Positions 24,671 through 34,620 are shown, counted from the stretch's first letter. The stretch is DNA of 44,991 bases from Thermoplasmata archaeon (GCA_021803655.1 JAJZLK010000041.1:1-44991), one strand, 5' to 3'. Made by a program: numbers and translations. The notes: generated by a model from the sequence alone, not told the origin.

Positions 24671-26050
24671 GTGGAAAAACTTGAGGTCCTGGACAAATAC
24701 AATGATACAGTACTGGAAGTCCTGGATCTGCACGACATGGATAAGGTTCGTGAAATCGTGGAAACTGCTGTCCGGGGCAGGCAGCAGATACGTGACATGC
24801 CCGCATGGAGAAAGAGGGATGCTTTTCTCTCATCCGCAGAAGCCGTAGCGAAGAAGAAGAGGGAGATCGCACTCCTCATTTCCTCTGAATCCGGAAAGCC
24901 GCTGAAGAATTCCCTTACGGAGGTTGATCGGGCGATAACCAACCTTAACAATGCTGCTTCGGAGGCCGTACATCACGATGGCTCTGTGATACCCATGGAT
25001 ACTGATTCCAGGGGCGACTCATATCTTGCATCATGGAAGAGAGTGCCGCTCGGCACAGTACTCGGGATAACTCCCTTCAATGATCCGTTAAACATGGCTG
25101 CGCACAAGGTACTTCCGGCGCTTGCATCCGGGAACTCGGCTATACTGAAACCATCCACGCTTGCCCCAATCTCAGCCATAACACTTGCAGGGATTCTGAG
25201 GGATAGCGGATTTCCTGAGGAATCTGTACAGACCTTGATCGCACGCGGCGATTCCACAGCGATGTCCGCTCTGTTTGGAATGGATGAGATATCAATGATT
25301 TCCTTTACTGGATCATATGAGACTGCAGGATCAATCTTCAGGAGTTCCGTTCCCAGGAAAATAACCATGGAATTGGGAGGAAACTGCCCGGTGATCGTTT
25401 GGGACGATTCAGACCTTGACGTTGCGGCTGAAAAGGTGTGCGATGCAGCCTTCGAAAGCCAGGGGCAGAACTGCATTCATACCCAGAGGATAATCCTGAG
25501 CAACGAAGTCGAAGAGTACTTCACGAACCGGATGATCGAGATAACATCGGGCCTCAGGGTTGGCGATCCGCATGATATCTCCACTGACATTGGACCGATG
25601 ATTAGCGAATCGAAGGCCGTAGAGACTGCAGGCACTATTCTTGAGTCGGTGGAGGATGGTGGAGAACTGGTTTCAGGCGGACAGAGAGAGGGGAGGTTCA
25701 TCCGCCCGACAATTGTCAGGAACGTTTCAAGGAAAAGCAGGCTGTGGATGGACGAGATATTCGCTCCAGTCTGCTGCATATCTTTGGCAAAGTCCCTCAA
25801 CGAGGCTATCGATCTTGCCAACGACACTTCGTACGGACTTCAGGCAGGGATTTTTACATCAGACTTGAACGTTGCAAGGATTGCGTCAGAGAAACTGGAT
25901 TTCGGCACGGTGCTAATCAACGAAACCTCAGATTTCAGGATAGATTCCATGCCTTTCGGAGGCATGAAAAGAAGCGGATTCGGGAGGGAAGGAATGCGCT
26001 ATGCCATGGATGAGATGAGTACGGTGAAGCTCACCGTCATCAGGGAATGA
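24671..26050 (+). CDS. NAD(P)-dependent aldehyde dehydrogenase
   Basis: The protein has 459 residues. Hallmarks of the ALDH superfamily are present: TPFNDPLNMAAHKVLPAL, a coenzyme-binding FTGSYETAG, Glu234 in MELGGNCP and the catalytic Cys268 in GQNCIHTQR, 34 residues later as usual, plus the PFGGMKRSGFGREG ending. It oxidises an aldehyde to the acid. Thermoplasmatales use an enzyme of this kind for glyceraldehyde in the non-phosphorylative Entner-Doudoroff route, but a semialdehyde substrate is equally possible. It starts at a GTG directly after the MqnD-like stop and ends one base before the end of the convergent icd gene. Confidence 0.88.
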   Translation: MEKLEVLDKYNDTVLEVLDLHDMDKVREIVETAVRGRQQIRDMPAWRKRDAFLSSAEAVAKKKREIALLISSESGKPLKNSLTEVDRAITNLNNAASEAVHHDGSVIPMDTDSRGDSYLASWKRVPLGTVLGITPFNDPLNMAAHKVLPALASGNSAILKPSTLAPISAITLAGILRDSGFPEESVQTLIARGDSTAMSALFGMDEISMISFTGSYETAGSIFRSSVPRKITMELGGNCPVIVWDDSDLDVAAEKVCDAAFESQGQNCIHTQRIILSNEVEEYFTNRMIEITSGLRVGDPHDISTDIGPMISESKAVETAGTILESVEDGGELVSGGQREGRFIRPTIVRNVSRKSRLWMDEIFAPVCCISLAKSLNEAIDLANDTSYGLQAGIFTSDLNVARIASEKLDFGTVLINETSDFRIDSMPFGGMKRSGFGREGMRYAMDEMSTVKLTVIRE

Positions 26051-27262
26051 TCAGACTGGCTGCTTCATCCTCTTTATTACTTCCTGACCGAATTCGGAGC
26101 AGAGAAGGGACTTCACGTTCAGTATCCTGGCAAGGTCGTTTGTGACTTTCTGGTCTGCGTATGCAGACGTGACTGCCGCATCCAGTATGTCCGCCGCAAG
26201 GGTCCATCCGATATGCCTCAGGAGCATTCCTCCCGACAGGATGAGAGAGGTCGGGTTTGCTACGTCCATTCCGGCGTATTTCGGGGCAGTGCCATGCACC
26301 GCTTCAAATATTGCATAAACGTCTCCGATGTTTGCACCGGGAGCTATGCCAAGTCCTCCAACCTGTGCAGCAATCGCGTCTGAAAGGTAGTCACCGTTGA
26401 GATTTGTCGTCGCAATGACGTCATATTCATCAGTCCTCGTCAGTATCTGCTGGAACATGTTGTCAGTTATGCGATCCTTGATAACGACCCTCCATGCAGA
26501 CGGAGTCCCCTTGAGAAATTCGCTCTCCGTGATGGTATTATCCTTGAATTCTGAGGATGCAACTTCGTACCCCCAGTCCTTGAAAGCGCCTTCCGTAAAC
26601 TTCATTATGTTACCTTTGTGGACAAGGGTAACGCTCTTTCTCCTGTGAGCTATCGCATACTGGATCGCCTTTCTCACGAGCCTCTGCGACTTGAATTTGC
26701 TGATCGGCTTGATTCCGATTCCGGTGTCATCCGTGAGCTTGACCTGGAAATTCTCCCTGAGGTACCACCTGAGTTTCTTTGCCTCTTCCGAGTCGTATCT
26801 CCATTCAATTCCTGCGTAAAGGTCTTCGGTATTCTCCCTGAATACAACCATGTCAACATGCTCAGGATGCTTTACCGGAGACGGGACTCCCGGGAAATAT
26901 TTGACCGGCCTCACGTTGGCGTAAAGATCAAAATACTGTCTCAGGGTTACGTTAAGACTCCTGAATCCTTCACCTACAGGAGTTGTGAGAGGACCCTTGA
27001 GAGATATAACACACTTCTTGAGTTCATCTATGGACTCCTGAGGCAGGTGCTTCCCGGTTTTCTCGAAAGCCTCATCGCCACCGAGGATTTTTTTCCACTC
27101 TATGGACTTCTCCCCTTTATACGCGACTTCGATTGCTGAATTGATTACTGAGATTGCTGCTCGCGAAATGTCAGGCCCGATTCCATCGCCTTCAATAAAT
27201 CCGATAGTGGCATTATCGGGAACCTCAATTTTTGAATCTTCCTTGATCTGTATGTATGACAT
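26051..27262 (-). CDS. icd: Isocitrate dehydrogenase (NADP-dependent type)
   Basis: The protein has 403 residues, close to the bacterial and archaeal NADP-type enzyme. Visible motifs are FIEGDGIGPDISR, the substrate-binding SLNVTLRQYFDLYANVRP with the phosphorylatable-Ser position, NTEDLYAGIEW, TLVHKGNIMKFTEGAFKDWGYE and the C-terminal APGANIGDVYAIFEAVHGTAPKYAG (shown in part). It makes 2-oxoglutarate, CO2 and NADPH in the citrate cycle. It converges on the aldehyde dehydrogenase gene with no gap between stops. A TATA-like box at 27288-27298 lies about 30 nt before the ATG, so the transcript has almost no leader. Confidence 0.93.
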   Translation of the reverse strand: MSYIQIKEDSKIEVPDNATIGFIEGDGIGPDISRAAISVINSAIEVAYKGEKSIEWKKILGGDEAFEKTGKHLPQESIDELKKCVISLKGPLTTPVGEGFRSLNVTLRQYFDLYANVRPVKYFPGVPSPVKHPEHVDMVVFRENTEDLYAGIEWRYDSEEAKKLRWYLRENFQVKLTDDTGIGIKPISKFKSQRLVRKAIQYAIAHRRKSVTLVHKGNIMKFTEGAFKDWGYEVASSEFKDNTITESEFLKGTPSAWRVVIKDRITDNMFQQILTRTDEYDVIATTNLNGDYLSDAIAAQVGGLGIAPGANIGDVYAIFEAVHGTAPKYAGMDVANPTSLILSGGMLLRHIGWTLAADILDAAVTSAYADQKVTNDLARILNVKSLLCSEFGQEVIKRMKQPV

Positions 27263-27698
27263 GGTTGTCTCCGTGCTATCACGCCAATTTATATTTTAGT
27301 TTAGTTGTTGTCGACTGAACAGAACTGAGTATCATTTCCTGCAGGGATAAGTACTCATTTTCCAGATGATCTCATCGTCCGGCTTAGACATTCAGGCACA
27401 GGAACAATCTTTATGCAGTCCTAGCCTAATGAGATCACCAGGTGTTTAGGACAAATGTGAGCCTGACCTTCTTGGGCAGGAGATATTAAGGCCTGGAAAT
27501 CTTACATGATCCGGAGTAGCGGTAATTCCTGCAGCTAACAGAGAAAGAGAGGAATGCGTGTTTGCAGAGATCAAGAAAAATAACGGGATTGTTTTCGCAG
27601 CCCGTTGGATCGGATGACAAGTGATTTATTTCCAGTCACGATAGTCCAGAGCCTATGTTTAACTTTATTCGCGTAGACTCCGGGGCCGTGATGTTTCT
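27263..27698. other. Intergenic region between icd and purA promoters
   Basis: No gene is seen. It holds the icd promoter (minus strand AAAATATAAAT, 27288-27298) and, at the other end, TTTAACTTTATT near 27659-27670, about 30-35 nt before the purA start. A short inverted repeat AACGGG/CCCGTT (27581-27605) and GC-rich central sequence have no assigned role. Confidence 0.4.
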
Positions 27699-29003
27699 GT
27701 GATAACCGCTGTCGTTGGACTGCAATTCGGAGACGAAGGGAAGGGAAAGATTGTTGATTTCCTCAGTGAGATGCACCAGGTAGTCGTTAAGTTCAATGGA
27801 GGCAGGAACGCCGGACACACCGTAGTCACTCAGGCAGGCACCTTTAAGTTCCACCTGATCCCGTCAGGATCCCTCAGGGCAAAGGAAGTAATACTGGCAA
27901 ACGGGATGACTATCGATCCGATCTTCCTCATGGAAGAGATAAAGAACGCAAAGGCCGCAAATCCTGCAATCGTGGTGAGAGTGAGCAGGCTGGCTCATGT
28001 CGTGACAGAACTCCACACTTTCCTGGACAAGTGTGAGGAAGAGGCCAGGGGGGAATTCAAGATAGGGACGACCGCTAAAGGAATTGGCCCCACATATGAG
28101 GACAAGTACGCCAGAACGGGCGTGAGGATGGATGACCTGGGAAACCCTGACATTCTGAAGGCAAAACTACAGTTGATCATAAAGATGAAGGGGACTCTCC
28201 TACATGGGAGCAAGTACGAAGATCAGGCAGAGGTAGACAGGATCGTAAGGGAACTCCATGAAGCGGGAAAGGCCGTTTCAGAATACCTGTGTGACACTGA
28301 GATCATGATCAACTCACATTTCTCGGAAGGAATGAGCATCCTGTTCGAAGGTTCCCATGGAACGATGCTGGACGTCGATTTCGGGATGTACCCATATGTG
28401 ACTTCATCCAATACCATTTCCGGCACGCTGTCGGTCAGCAGCGGGTTTTCATTCAGGAAGGTTGGGAAGGTAATAGGAGTGGTGAAAACATACATGTCAA
28501 GAGTGGGAGAAGGACCGTTTCCAACTGAACTTCACGGACCGAAAGCCGATACTCTGAGAGAGATCGGTCACGAGTACGGAACGACAACCGGGAGACCGAG
28601 AAGGGTAGGATGGCTGGACCTGCAACTGCTGAAATATGCGGTCATGATAAACGACGTTGATTCTCTGGCACTTACCAGCCTGGATACCCTTGGCCAGCTG
28701 GACCAGATCAGGGTGGCAACCGGCTATTACAGGGATGGAGAGAGAATAGAGGGAATTATCAGGAAGAATGACGATCTGAAAGGATTGGAAGTAAGGTACG
28801 CGGAATTCAGCCCTTGGGGAAAACTTTCAGATGAGGACATAATGAAGATCGTGGAAAACGGCATCGAAGCCATGCCTCCATCGATGAAGGAATTCGTCAG
28901 GACTATCGAATCTGCAACCGGGAGAAGTGCAGGATTCATTTCGCTCGGGAACCGGAGGGAGAAGACCCTTGTGCTTGACCCTGCGCTGAAATCCGGAGCG
29001 TGA
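27699..29003 (+). CDS. purA: Adenylosuccinate synthetase
   Basis: The protein has 434 residues, the usual length. The N-terminal P-loop [11 protein letters not shown] (8-18) with the catalytic Asp and the GGRNAGHT motif are intact, as are [33 protein letters not shown] (with the phosphate and IMP contacts) and [12 protein letters not shown]. It joins IMP and aspartate with GTP on the way to AMP. Start is a GTG at 27699. hutU follows after 7 nt, so the two probably share a transcript, although their pathways differ. Confidence 0.95.
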   Translation: MITAVVGLQFGDEGKGKIVDFLSEMHQVVVKFNGGRNAGHTVVTQAGTFKFHLIPSGSLRAKEVILANGMTIDPIFLMEEIKNAKAANPAIVVRVSRLAHVVTELHTFLDKCEEEARGEFKIGTTAKGIGPTYEDKYARTGVRMDDLGNPDILKAKLQLIIKMKGTLLHGSKYEDQAEVDRIVRELHEAGKAVSEYLCDTEIMINSHFSEGMSILFEGSHGTMLDVDFGMYPYVTSSNTISGTLSVSSGFSFRKVGKVIGVVKTYMSRVGEGPFPTELHGPKADTLREIGHEYGTTTGRPRRVGWLDLQLLKYAVMINDVDSLALTSLDTLGQLDQIRVATGYYRDGERIEGIIRKNDDLKGLEVRYAEFSPWGKLSDEDIMKIVENGIEAMPPSMKEFVRTIESATGRSAGFISLGNRREKTLVLDPALKSGA

Positions 29004-29010
29004 GTTCCGG

Positions 29011-30705
29011 ATGGTACACGAAGCAATCAGGGCTCCGCGCGGAAAGGAAATAACCGCAAAGGGATGGGGACAGGAGGCCGCGATGCGGCTCATAATGAAT
29101 AACCTCGATCCTGAGGTGGCCGGCGACCCCGAGAATCTCATAGTGTACGGAGGAAAGGGGAAAGCTGCAAGAAACTGGGATGCATTTCACAAGATTGTGG
29201 AGTCCCTCCGCACCATGGAGAATGACGAAACGCTTGTTGTCCAGTCGGGGAAACCTGTGGGAATTTTCAGGACCAGCAGGGACGCTCCCAGGGTCCTGAT
29301 AGCAAATGCGAACATGGTTCCAAGGTGGGCAACTGACGAAATATTCTGGGACCTGGAGAAGAGGGGACTCACAATGTTCGGTCAGATGACGGCCGGAAGC
29401 TGGATATACATTGGTACCCAGGGAATCATTCAGGGAACTTATGAAACGCTCTGGGCAATAGCTAAGAAGGAATTCGGGAAGGACGACCTGTCAGGGAAAT
29501 GGTTCCTCTCCTCCGGACTTGGAGAGATGGGAGGAGCCCAGCCGCTTGCAGCCTCCATGAACGGATGCATCAGTATTGTCGTAGAAGTGGATATGTCAAG
29601 GATAAAGAGGAGGCTGGACAAGAAATATCTCGATGACTGGACAGATTCACTGGATGAAGCCCTGAAAATGAAGGACGAGGCACTGAAATCAGGAACTGCC
29701 CGATCAATAGGGCTCCTGGGAAACGCTGCGACAGTCTTTCAGGAAATAGCCTCCAGAAAGATAGTTCCGGATATTGTATCGGACCAGACCGCTGCGCATG
29801 ACCTCAACGTCGGTTACATACCTGAGGGATACACGGTGGAGACTGCGCGGGAATTCAGGAACAGGGATTCAAAAGCCTATCTGGATGCGGTGTACAGGTC
29901 TATTGTGAAGGAGGCAAAGGCAATAACCTGGTTCATGGATCACGGTTCAAAAGCCTTTGACTACGGGAACAACTTCCGGACACGGGCAAAGGAAGGTGGG
30001 TACGAGAGGGCATTTGACATACCCGGATACGTGCCGAATTACATCAGGGATCTTTTTGCTATAGGTTCAGGCCCGTTCAGGTGGGTGGCTCTTTCTGGCG
30101 ATCCACAGGACATATATACCATAGACAGGGCAATTATGGAGAAATTCAGCGATGACGAGCACCTGGTGAGGTGGCTCAGGCTCGCAAAGGAGAAGATAAA
30201 TTTCCAGGGACTCCCGGCCAGGATATGCTACGCAGAGTATGGAAGGAGGGAGGAGCTTGGACTTCTCATAAATGACCTTGTGAGAAGTGGGAAGGTTTCA
30301 GCTCCGGTTGCAATAGGTCGCGATCACCATGACACAGGCTCCGTTGCCTCGCCATTCAGGGAAACTGAGGCGATGAAGGACGGCAGCGATGCAATTGCCG
30401 ACTGGCCGATCCTAAACGCACTCCTCAATGCAATATCCGGTGCGACATGGGTCTCGGTTCATCACGGAGGAGGCACAGGGATAGGCAATGCGATCCATGC
30501 AGGCTTTGTGCTTGTCGCTGATGGAACAGACGACGCAGATAACCGGATCAGGAAGGTACTCAACGCTGATCCTGGTCTCGGGGTTATAAGGCATGCTGAC
30601 GCGGGTTACGAATCCTCGGTTGACACGATCCGGAAGAAGGCCCGGTTCAGGTCGCCATACTTCGGCACAGGAGAGAAGAAGCAACCGTCGCAGATGAAAC
30701 GCTGA
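29011..30705 (+). CDS. hutU: Urocanate hydratase
   Basis: The protein has 564 residues, the family length. Diagnostic segments are [18 protein letters not shown] (NAD pocket), [21 protein letters not shown], and the late [17 protein letters not shown] with HHGGGTGIG. It converts urocanate to imidazolone propionate with tightly bound NAD, the second step of histidine degradation to glutamate. hutH, hutI and hutG are not in the window. It lies 7 nt behind purA and converges with the ComA gene with no gap between stops. Confidence 0.95.
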   Translation: MVHEAIRAPRGKEITAKGWGQEAAMRLIMNNLDPEVAGDPENLIVYGGKGKAARNWDAFHKIVESLRTMENDETLVVQSGKPVGIFRTSRDAPRVLIANANMVPRWATDEIFWDLEKRGLTMFGQMTAGSWIYIGTQGIIQGTYETLWAIAKKEFGKDDLSGKWFLSSGLGEMGGAQPLAASMNGCISIVVEVDMSRIKRRLDKKYLDDWTDSLDEALKMKDEALKSGTARSIGLLGNAATVFQEIASRKIVPDIVSDQTAAHDLNVGYIPEGYTVETAREFRNRDSKAYLDAVYRSIVKEAKAITWFMDHGSKAFDYGNNFRTRAKEGGYERAFDIPGYVPNYIRDLFAIGSGPFRWVALSGDPQDIYTIDRAIMEKFSDDEHLVRWLRLAKEKINFQGLPARICYAEYGRREELGLLINDLVRSGKVSAPVAIGRDHHDTGSVASPFRETEAMKDGSDAIADWPILNALLNAISGATWVSVHHGGGTGIGNAIHAGFVLVADGTDDADNRIRKVLNADPGLGVIRHADAGYESSVDTIRKKARFRSPYFGTGEKKQPSQMKR

Positions 30706-31683
30706 TCATCTGTGCCCGGTTTCGCATGAATAGAGTTTCCTCCGGAGATCATGGGGATCCGGGACTTCACGGAGGAGCCCCTGCGACGACAGTGACGATA
30801 TGGAGAGCTGCACAGTTCTTCTGTTGAGAGAAGTGATCTTCATGATCCTTGACTGATCCATGGGACCGCTGCTTGCTACAACGTGGTAGACAAACTTCGC
30901 GGCGGGGCTTCCATGCACTTTCTCCGGTCCGAGATGCGCCCCAAAGGTATCACCTCTCAACCCCTGCCTCTGGCTCTCCAGCGGAATGACGCTGTGCATT
31001 GACACATTCCCAAGGTTAATGCTGTTTCCAAGTCGGACAATGAGCTGGGCCTGCTGATCCTCCATCGGGGCCTCGAACATGATCCTGGAGATGTCGAACT
31101 CCTCCGTGATCCGGGATACCCAGTCCCACTTTATCCTCCCGTCCTGGTCATATATCTCCACGCTCTTTCCGGTCTCCCTTCCCTCAACAATCACGATGTC
31201 CGGGTCAAGAGCAAAGGCAGAGTTCATCCTGTCGATGGTCTCTTCAAGCGAGAGCTGGTTTGCCGCATTTTTTCTTCCAACCTCCACGTTGAGACCCATG
31301 CCTGCGGATCTCGCGAACTCCACAATCTCCCTCTTCTGTCTCTCAGGGATGTCCAGAACACCTTCGCTCAGTTCAATCGTGGTGAATCCCAGTTCTCTCA
31401 GCCTTTGCAAGAGTTCAGGATGCCTTCCCCTTGACGAGGCGATCTCAAGCATCGTCCCCCCGTTTGAAACGCCTACCCCGAACTTCCGGTACATTCCTAC
31501 CCTGTTTCTCAGAAATTCCTCATCCATGAGCATTGGTGTTCCCCAGCCTATCTTTGCAACTGAAATATACGGGGAGATCACAGGCAGCATTTCGCCGAGT
31601 CCTGGAAGCATCCGGTCCATCATCATGGTGTAGTGCGGCCTTTCCTGGGAATTTCTTGGGAAGTCATCGAAAAAGAGAGGCAT
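30706..31683 (-). CDS. comA: Phosphosulfolactate synthase-like (ComA) fused to a C-terminal winged-helix domain
   Basis: The protein has 325 residues from the ATG at 31683; the earlier ATG at 31737 lies upstream of the likely TATA box. Residues 1-255 follow ComA: a TIM barrel with VAKIGWGTPML, GVSNGGTMLEIA, IELSEGVLDIP and the MFEAPMEDQQAQLIVRLG stretch. ComA adds sulfite to PEP to give phosphosulfolactate. Residues about 258-325 (VYHVVASSGPMDQSRIMKIT, RRTVQLSISSLSSQGLL, then a beta wing) form a MarR-like winged helix, which ordinary ComA lacks. The gene is divergent from APS reductase and ATP sulfurylase, which supply sulfite. The fusion suggests a sulfur-responsive regulator or a bifunctional enzyme. 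The ComA part is near certain; the role of the fusion is inferred. Confidence 0.85.
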   Translation of the reverse strand: MPLFFDDFPRNSQERPHYTMMMDRMLPGLGEMLPVISPYISVAKIGWGTPMLMDEEFLRNRVGMYRKFGVGVSNGGTMLEIASSRGRHPELLQRLRELGFTTIELSEGVLDIPERQKREIVEFARSAGMGLNVEVGRKNAANQLSLEETIDRMNSAFALDPDIVIVEGRETGKSVEIYDQDGRIKWDWVSRITEEFDISRIMFEAPMEDQQAQLIVRLGNSINLGNVSMHSVIPLESQRQGLRGDTFGAHLGPEKVHGSPAAKFVYHVVASSGPMDQSRIMKITSLNRRTVQLSISSLSSQGLLREVPDPHDLRRKLYSCETGHR

Positions 31684-31700
31684 TGTTACGGATCTGAAGA

Positions 31701-31732
31701 ATATATGTAAATTTATCCATTCATTATGAATG
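31701..31732 (-). promoter_or_regulatory. comA promoter with a 7-1-7 palindromic operator-like site
   Basis: CATTCAT-T-ATGAATG (31718-31732) is a perfect inverted repeat with one central base. It lies immediately upstream of a TTTACATATATTC-type TATA region (31701-31712), itself about 25 nt before the comA ATG. This is the expected position for a repressor or activator site, and the winged helix fused to ComA is a natural candidate to bind it. Confidence 0.45.
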
Positions 31733-31810
31733 TCCATACAATATTTTACATGTTAATTTACTAGTTTGCATGCATGAATATTAATATGTATACCAGAAAG
31801 CTGGACGGCT

Positions 31811-32533
31811 GTGTCAGGCAACATAATTTCAGAACTTGCGGACAGTTCCCTCAAAGTGATTAGAGAGGCGTATGAGTCCCACGGCGATTCGGTGATATTC
31901 CTTACCAGCTTTGGTGCAGAGGACATGGTAATCTCCCACCTGTCATGGGAGGCAGGGATTCCTCTCAGACATGTCACGATTGATACCGGGAGGCTTCCGG
32001 GAGAGACATACGAAATAATGGATAGAGTCAGGGAGAAATACGGGTTCTGTGTTGAGATTGCATTCCCGGAAAGGAAGGCGGTTGAGGAGACTGTGCTCGC
32101 ACACGGGATCAACCTCTTTTATAAGTCCAGGGAGATGAGGGAACTCTGCTGCCGCGTCAGGAAGGTTGAACCGTTGAATCGGGTCCTTTCCAGCGCAAAA
32201 GCGTGGGTCTCCGGGATAAGGGCCGACCAGACCTCGGTGAGGGCCGTTGCATCGGAGGTGGAGATCGATCATGCCCACGGCGGCATTACAAAATACAATC
32301 CGGTTCTTCAGTGGACTTCCAGGGATATCTGGTCCTTCATTGCAGAAAACAGTGTGCCATACAACAGCCTGTTCAACAGGGGATACAGAAGCATCGGTTG
32401 CGCCCCGTGCACAAGGCCTGTGAACCCGGGAGAGGATGAGCGATCCGGCAGATGGTGGTGGGAATCAGGCACCAAGGAGTGCGGTCTCCATGTGAATGAA
32501 CGCACAGACGTGATACTAGAAAGAGGGAAGTAA
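31811..32533 (+). CDS. cysH: Adenylylsulfate (APS) reductase, assimilatory, iron-sulfur type
   Basis: The protein has 240 residues. The family core has FLTSFGAEDMVISHL and TIDTGRLPGETYEIMDRV. Two cysteine pairs, ELCCRV (near 115) and GCAPC (near 198), plus the catalytic Cys in TKECGLHV, match APS reductases with a 4Fe-4S cluster, in contrast to PAPS reductases that lack the pairs. It reduces APS to sulfite. This fits the absence of an APS kinase gene and the ATP sulfurylase gene right behind it (1-nt gap). TTAATATG at 31781 lies about 27 nt before the GTG start, suggesting a leaderless mRNA. Confidence 0.88.
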   Translation: MSGNIISELADSSLKVIREAYESHGDSVIFLTSFGAEDMVISHLSWEAGIPLRHVTIDTGRLPGETYEIMDRVREKYGFCVEIAFPERKAVEETVLAHGINLFYKSREMRELCCRVRKVEPLNRVLSSAKAWVSGIRADQTSVRAVASEVEIDHAHGGITKYNPVLQWTSRDIWSFIAENSVPYNSLFNRGYRSIGCAPCTRPVNPGEDERSGRWWWESGTKECGLHVNERTDVILERGK

Positions 32534-32534
32534 C

Positions 32535-33656
32535 TTGCCAGCACAGCCGCATGGAGGCAGGATCGTAACCGTTCCGGAGCTGGACGTGAGCAGTGGAGGA
32601 GATGAAATCACACTGGACGTTGATTCCGGGATCGCGTCAGCAGTACAGTTAATCAGGACAGGCGTTTACAGCCCGCTTGAAGGTTTCACTTACAGCAATG
32701 ATTTTGACAGCATACTCAGGACTCAGAGAATGCTTGACGGAACCATATGGCCGATTCCCCTGATCCTTGATTCTGAGAGAGGGTTTGCCAGTGCCGGCGA
32801 CGAAATATTCCTGAAATTCAATGGAAGGCGGATCGCAAGAATGTCCGTTGAGGAGGTATTCCCGTTTGACAGGGAAAGATATTGCGACAGCGTTTTCGAC
32901 ACAAAATCTGGTGAGCATCCGGGAGTGTTGCAGACAATGGCCAGAAAGGAATTCCTCCTCTCCGGAAGGATCATTGAGGCTTCAGATCCCGGGCTTCCTC
33001 TGAGGGAACATTTCAAGACTCCCGTGGAAACAAGGGACCTATTTTCCAGTATGGGCTGGAAAACCGTATCGGCCTTCCAGACCAGGAACGTGCCTCATCT
33101 TGGACATGAATTCCTGCAGAAATCCAGCCTGAACATCACGGACGGCCTGTTTATCAATCCGGTGATAGGACGGAAGAAAACCGGGGACTTCAGCGACGAC
33201 CTGATAATTTCCACTTACTCCTACCTGGTCTCAGGCTATTTCCCGGCAGGAAAGGCGTTGATGTCCACCGTGAACTACGAGATGCAATATGCCGGGCCAA
33301 GGGAAGCACTTCTGCATGCCATAATGCGGAAGAATTTCGGCTGCACCCACTTCATAATGGGCAGGGATCACGCCGGTGTCGGAAACTTCTATGGCCCGTA
33401 TGATGCCCAGAAGAACGTGATGCAGTTCGAGGATCTTGGCATACAAGTGATCCCATTTGAGGAGGCAGTGTATTGCAGGAAGTGTTCGTGGATCACAAGC
33501 GTTCGCACATGTCCGCATGACGGAGAAGACATATTGAGATTCAGTGCCTCCATGGTGAGGAATTCGTTGAAGGCCGGGACACAACCAACCTCATCGGTGA
33601 TCAGGAGCGACATATGGAGAATGATCCGGGATCATCCTTCTCCTGTTGTCGGATAG
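32535..33656 (+). CDS. sat: ATP sulfurylase
   Basis: The protein has 373 residues, typical of the archaeal type without a kinase domain. Motifs include FQTRNVPHLGHE (the QxRNxxHxxH ATP-binding motif, with Val for Pro) and IMGRDHAGVG. A C-terminal CRKC...CPH cluster (near 311-325) matches the zinc site of archaeal enzymes. It makes APS from sulfate and ATP, feeding the reductase encoded just upstream. Start is a TTG at 32535, one nt after the upstream stop, so translation is coupled. The end overlaps open codons of the next gene, but that gene probably starts later. Confidence 0.92.
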   Translation: MPAQPHGGRIVTVPELDVSSGGDEITLDVDSGIASAVQLIRTGVYSPLEGFTYSNDFDSILRTQRMLDGTIWPIPLILDSERGFASAGDEIFLKFNGRRIARMSVEEVFPFDRERYCDSVFDTKSGEHPGVLQTMARKEFLLSGRIIEASDPGLPLREHFKTPVETRDLFSSMGWKTVSAFQTRNVPHLGHEFLQKSSLNITDGLFINPVIGRKKTGDFSDDLIISTYSYLVSGYFPAGKALMSTVNYEMQYAGPREALLHAIMRKNFGCTHFIMGRDHAGVGNFYGPYDAQKNVMQFEDLGIQVIPFEEAVYCRKCSWITSVRTCPHDGEDILRFSASMVRNSLKAGTQPTSSVIRSDIWRMIRDHPSPVVG

Positions 33657-33730
33657 TTTCTTATTTACCTGAAATCACATACTCTACTGATGAATACCCA
33701 TGCGCTAGGGATTCCCAGGGAGGGTTACAA

Positions 33731-34579
33731 TTGAGCGGGAGAGGGTTCCCGGAACTTGAGGCAGTATTTGACAACCACTTTCATCTCAGGGAAGACGGCC
33801 TGTTCCTTGAGGCGGTGAGGCAGTTCCGGAAGGAAGGCGGTACCTGCATCAACCTCACCAGTCTCCCCGATCACGAACTTGGGGTGGATGGTTATTACCA
33901 GAAGATCTACGACAGAACCGTCAGGATGGCTGCAAGAATACGGAATGAAACAGATGTGAAGGTGGTGGTGACTGTCGGTCCGTATCCGCTTGACTATTTC
34001 CTTTTCAGGGATGCCGGGAGGGAACCGGTCTCTGAAATGACTCTTGGAATAGAACTTGCTGCTAAGTTGGTCAGCGAAGGAGTTGCAGATGCCATTGGGG
34101 AGGTTGGAAGACCCCACTTTCCCGTGGATGAGACTGTTTACTCTGCCTCGAACATGGTAATGAGCAGGGCGATGCAGTCCGCCAGGGAGGCGGGATGCCC
34201 AGTTATATTGCACACCGAAGACCTGGACTGTAACCGGATACTGGAACTGGAACGTATTTCACTGGATGCAGGAATCCGGCCAGAGATGGTTGTGAAACAT
34301 CATTCTGATCCGCTAACGCTCCCATGCAGATCGGGAATCGTGCATTCTGTCCTTGCCACGAGACCAAACATAAGGGAGGCGATCTCCTCCGGGAAGGGTT
34401 TCATGATGGAGACCGACTACGTTGACGATCCCCTGAAGCCGGGGAAGGTTATAGCACCGTTTTCCGTACCCAGGCGGGCACGGGCTGTGATGCAGGAAAA
34501 TGAGAACTGGTACGACATCCTCCATGAATCGTTCATAAAAATTCCAGGGAGACTCTACGGAATAGACAGAATATTATGA
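33731..34579 (+). CDS. TatD-like metal-dependent hydrolase
   Basis: The protein has 282 residues from a TTG at 33731, chosen because GGGAGGG lies 8 nt upstream and the domain begins soon after; an ATG at 33614 would overlap sat. Metal ligands of the amidohydrolase fold are visible: HFH (16-18), Glu in AIGEVGRP, His in VILHTEDL, His in VVKHHSD and the late Asp in METDYVDD. TatD-family proteins are nucleases or related hydrolases; the archaeal members are poorly studied. It lies downstream of the sulfate genes and may be co-transcribed, with no obvious link in function. Confidence 0.75.
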   Translation: MSGRGFPELEAVFDNHFHLREDGLFLEAVRQFRKEGGTCINLTSLPDHELGVDGYYQKIYDRTVRMAARIRNETDVKVVVTVGPYPLDYFLFRDAGREPVSEMTLGIELAAKLVSEGVADAIGEVGRPHFPVDETVYSASNMVMSRAMQSAREAGCPVILHTEDLDCNRILELERISLDAGIRPEMVVKHHSDPLTLPCRSGIVHSVLATRPNIREAISSGKGFMMETDYVDDPLKPGKVIAPFSVPRRARAVMQENENWYDILHESFIKIPGRLYGIDRIL

Positions 34580-34620
34580 AATCGCTTCACTTTAATACAG
34601 ATTTAAGTTAAGGGTAATAG

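Noticed and set aside
26618-27139. 173-codon open frame on the plus strand
   Set aside because: It lies wholly antisense to icd, whose motifs are clear. It is a codon-bias shadow.
27581-27605. Inverted repeat AACGGG/CCCGTT as a terminator
   Set aside because: Six-base arms around a 13-nt loop with no T-run, far from any stop codon. Chance is a sufficient explanation.
31079-31633. 184-codon open frame on the plus strand
   Set aside because: Antisense to the ComA-like gene and rich in Ser and Pro, as expected for a shadow frame.
33725-34213. 162-codon open frame on the minus strand
   Set aside because: Antisense to the TatD-like gene, which has its metal ligands in order.
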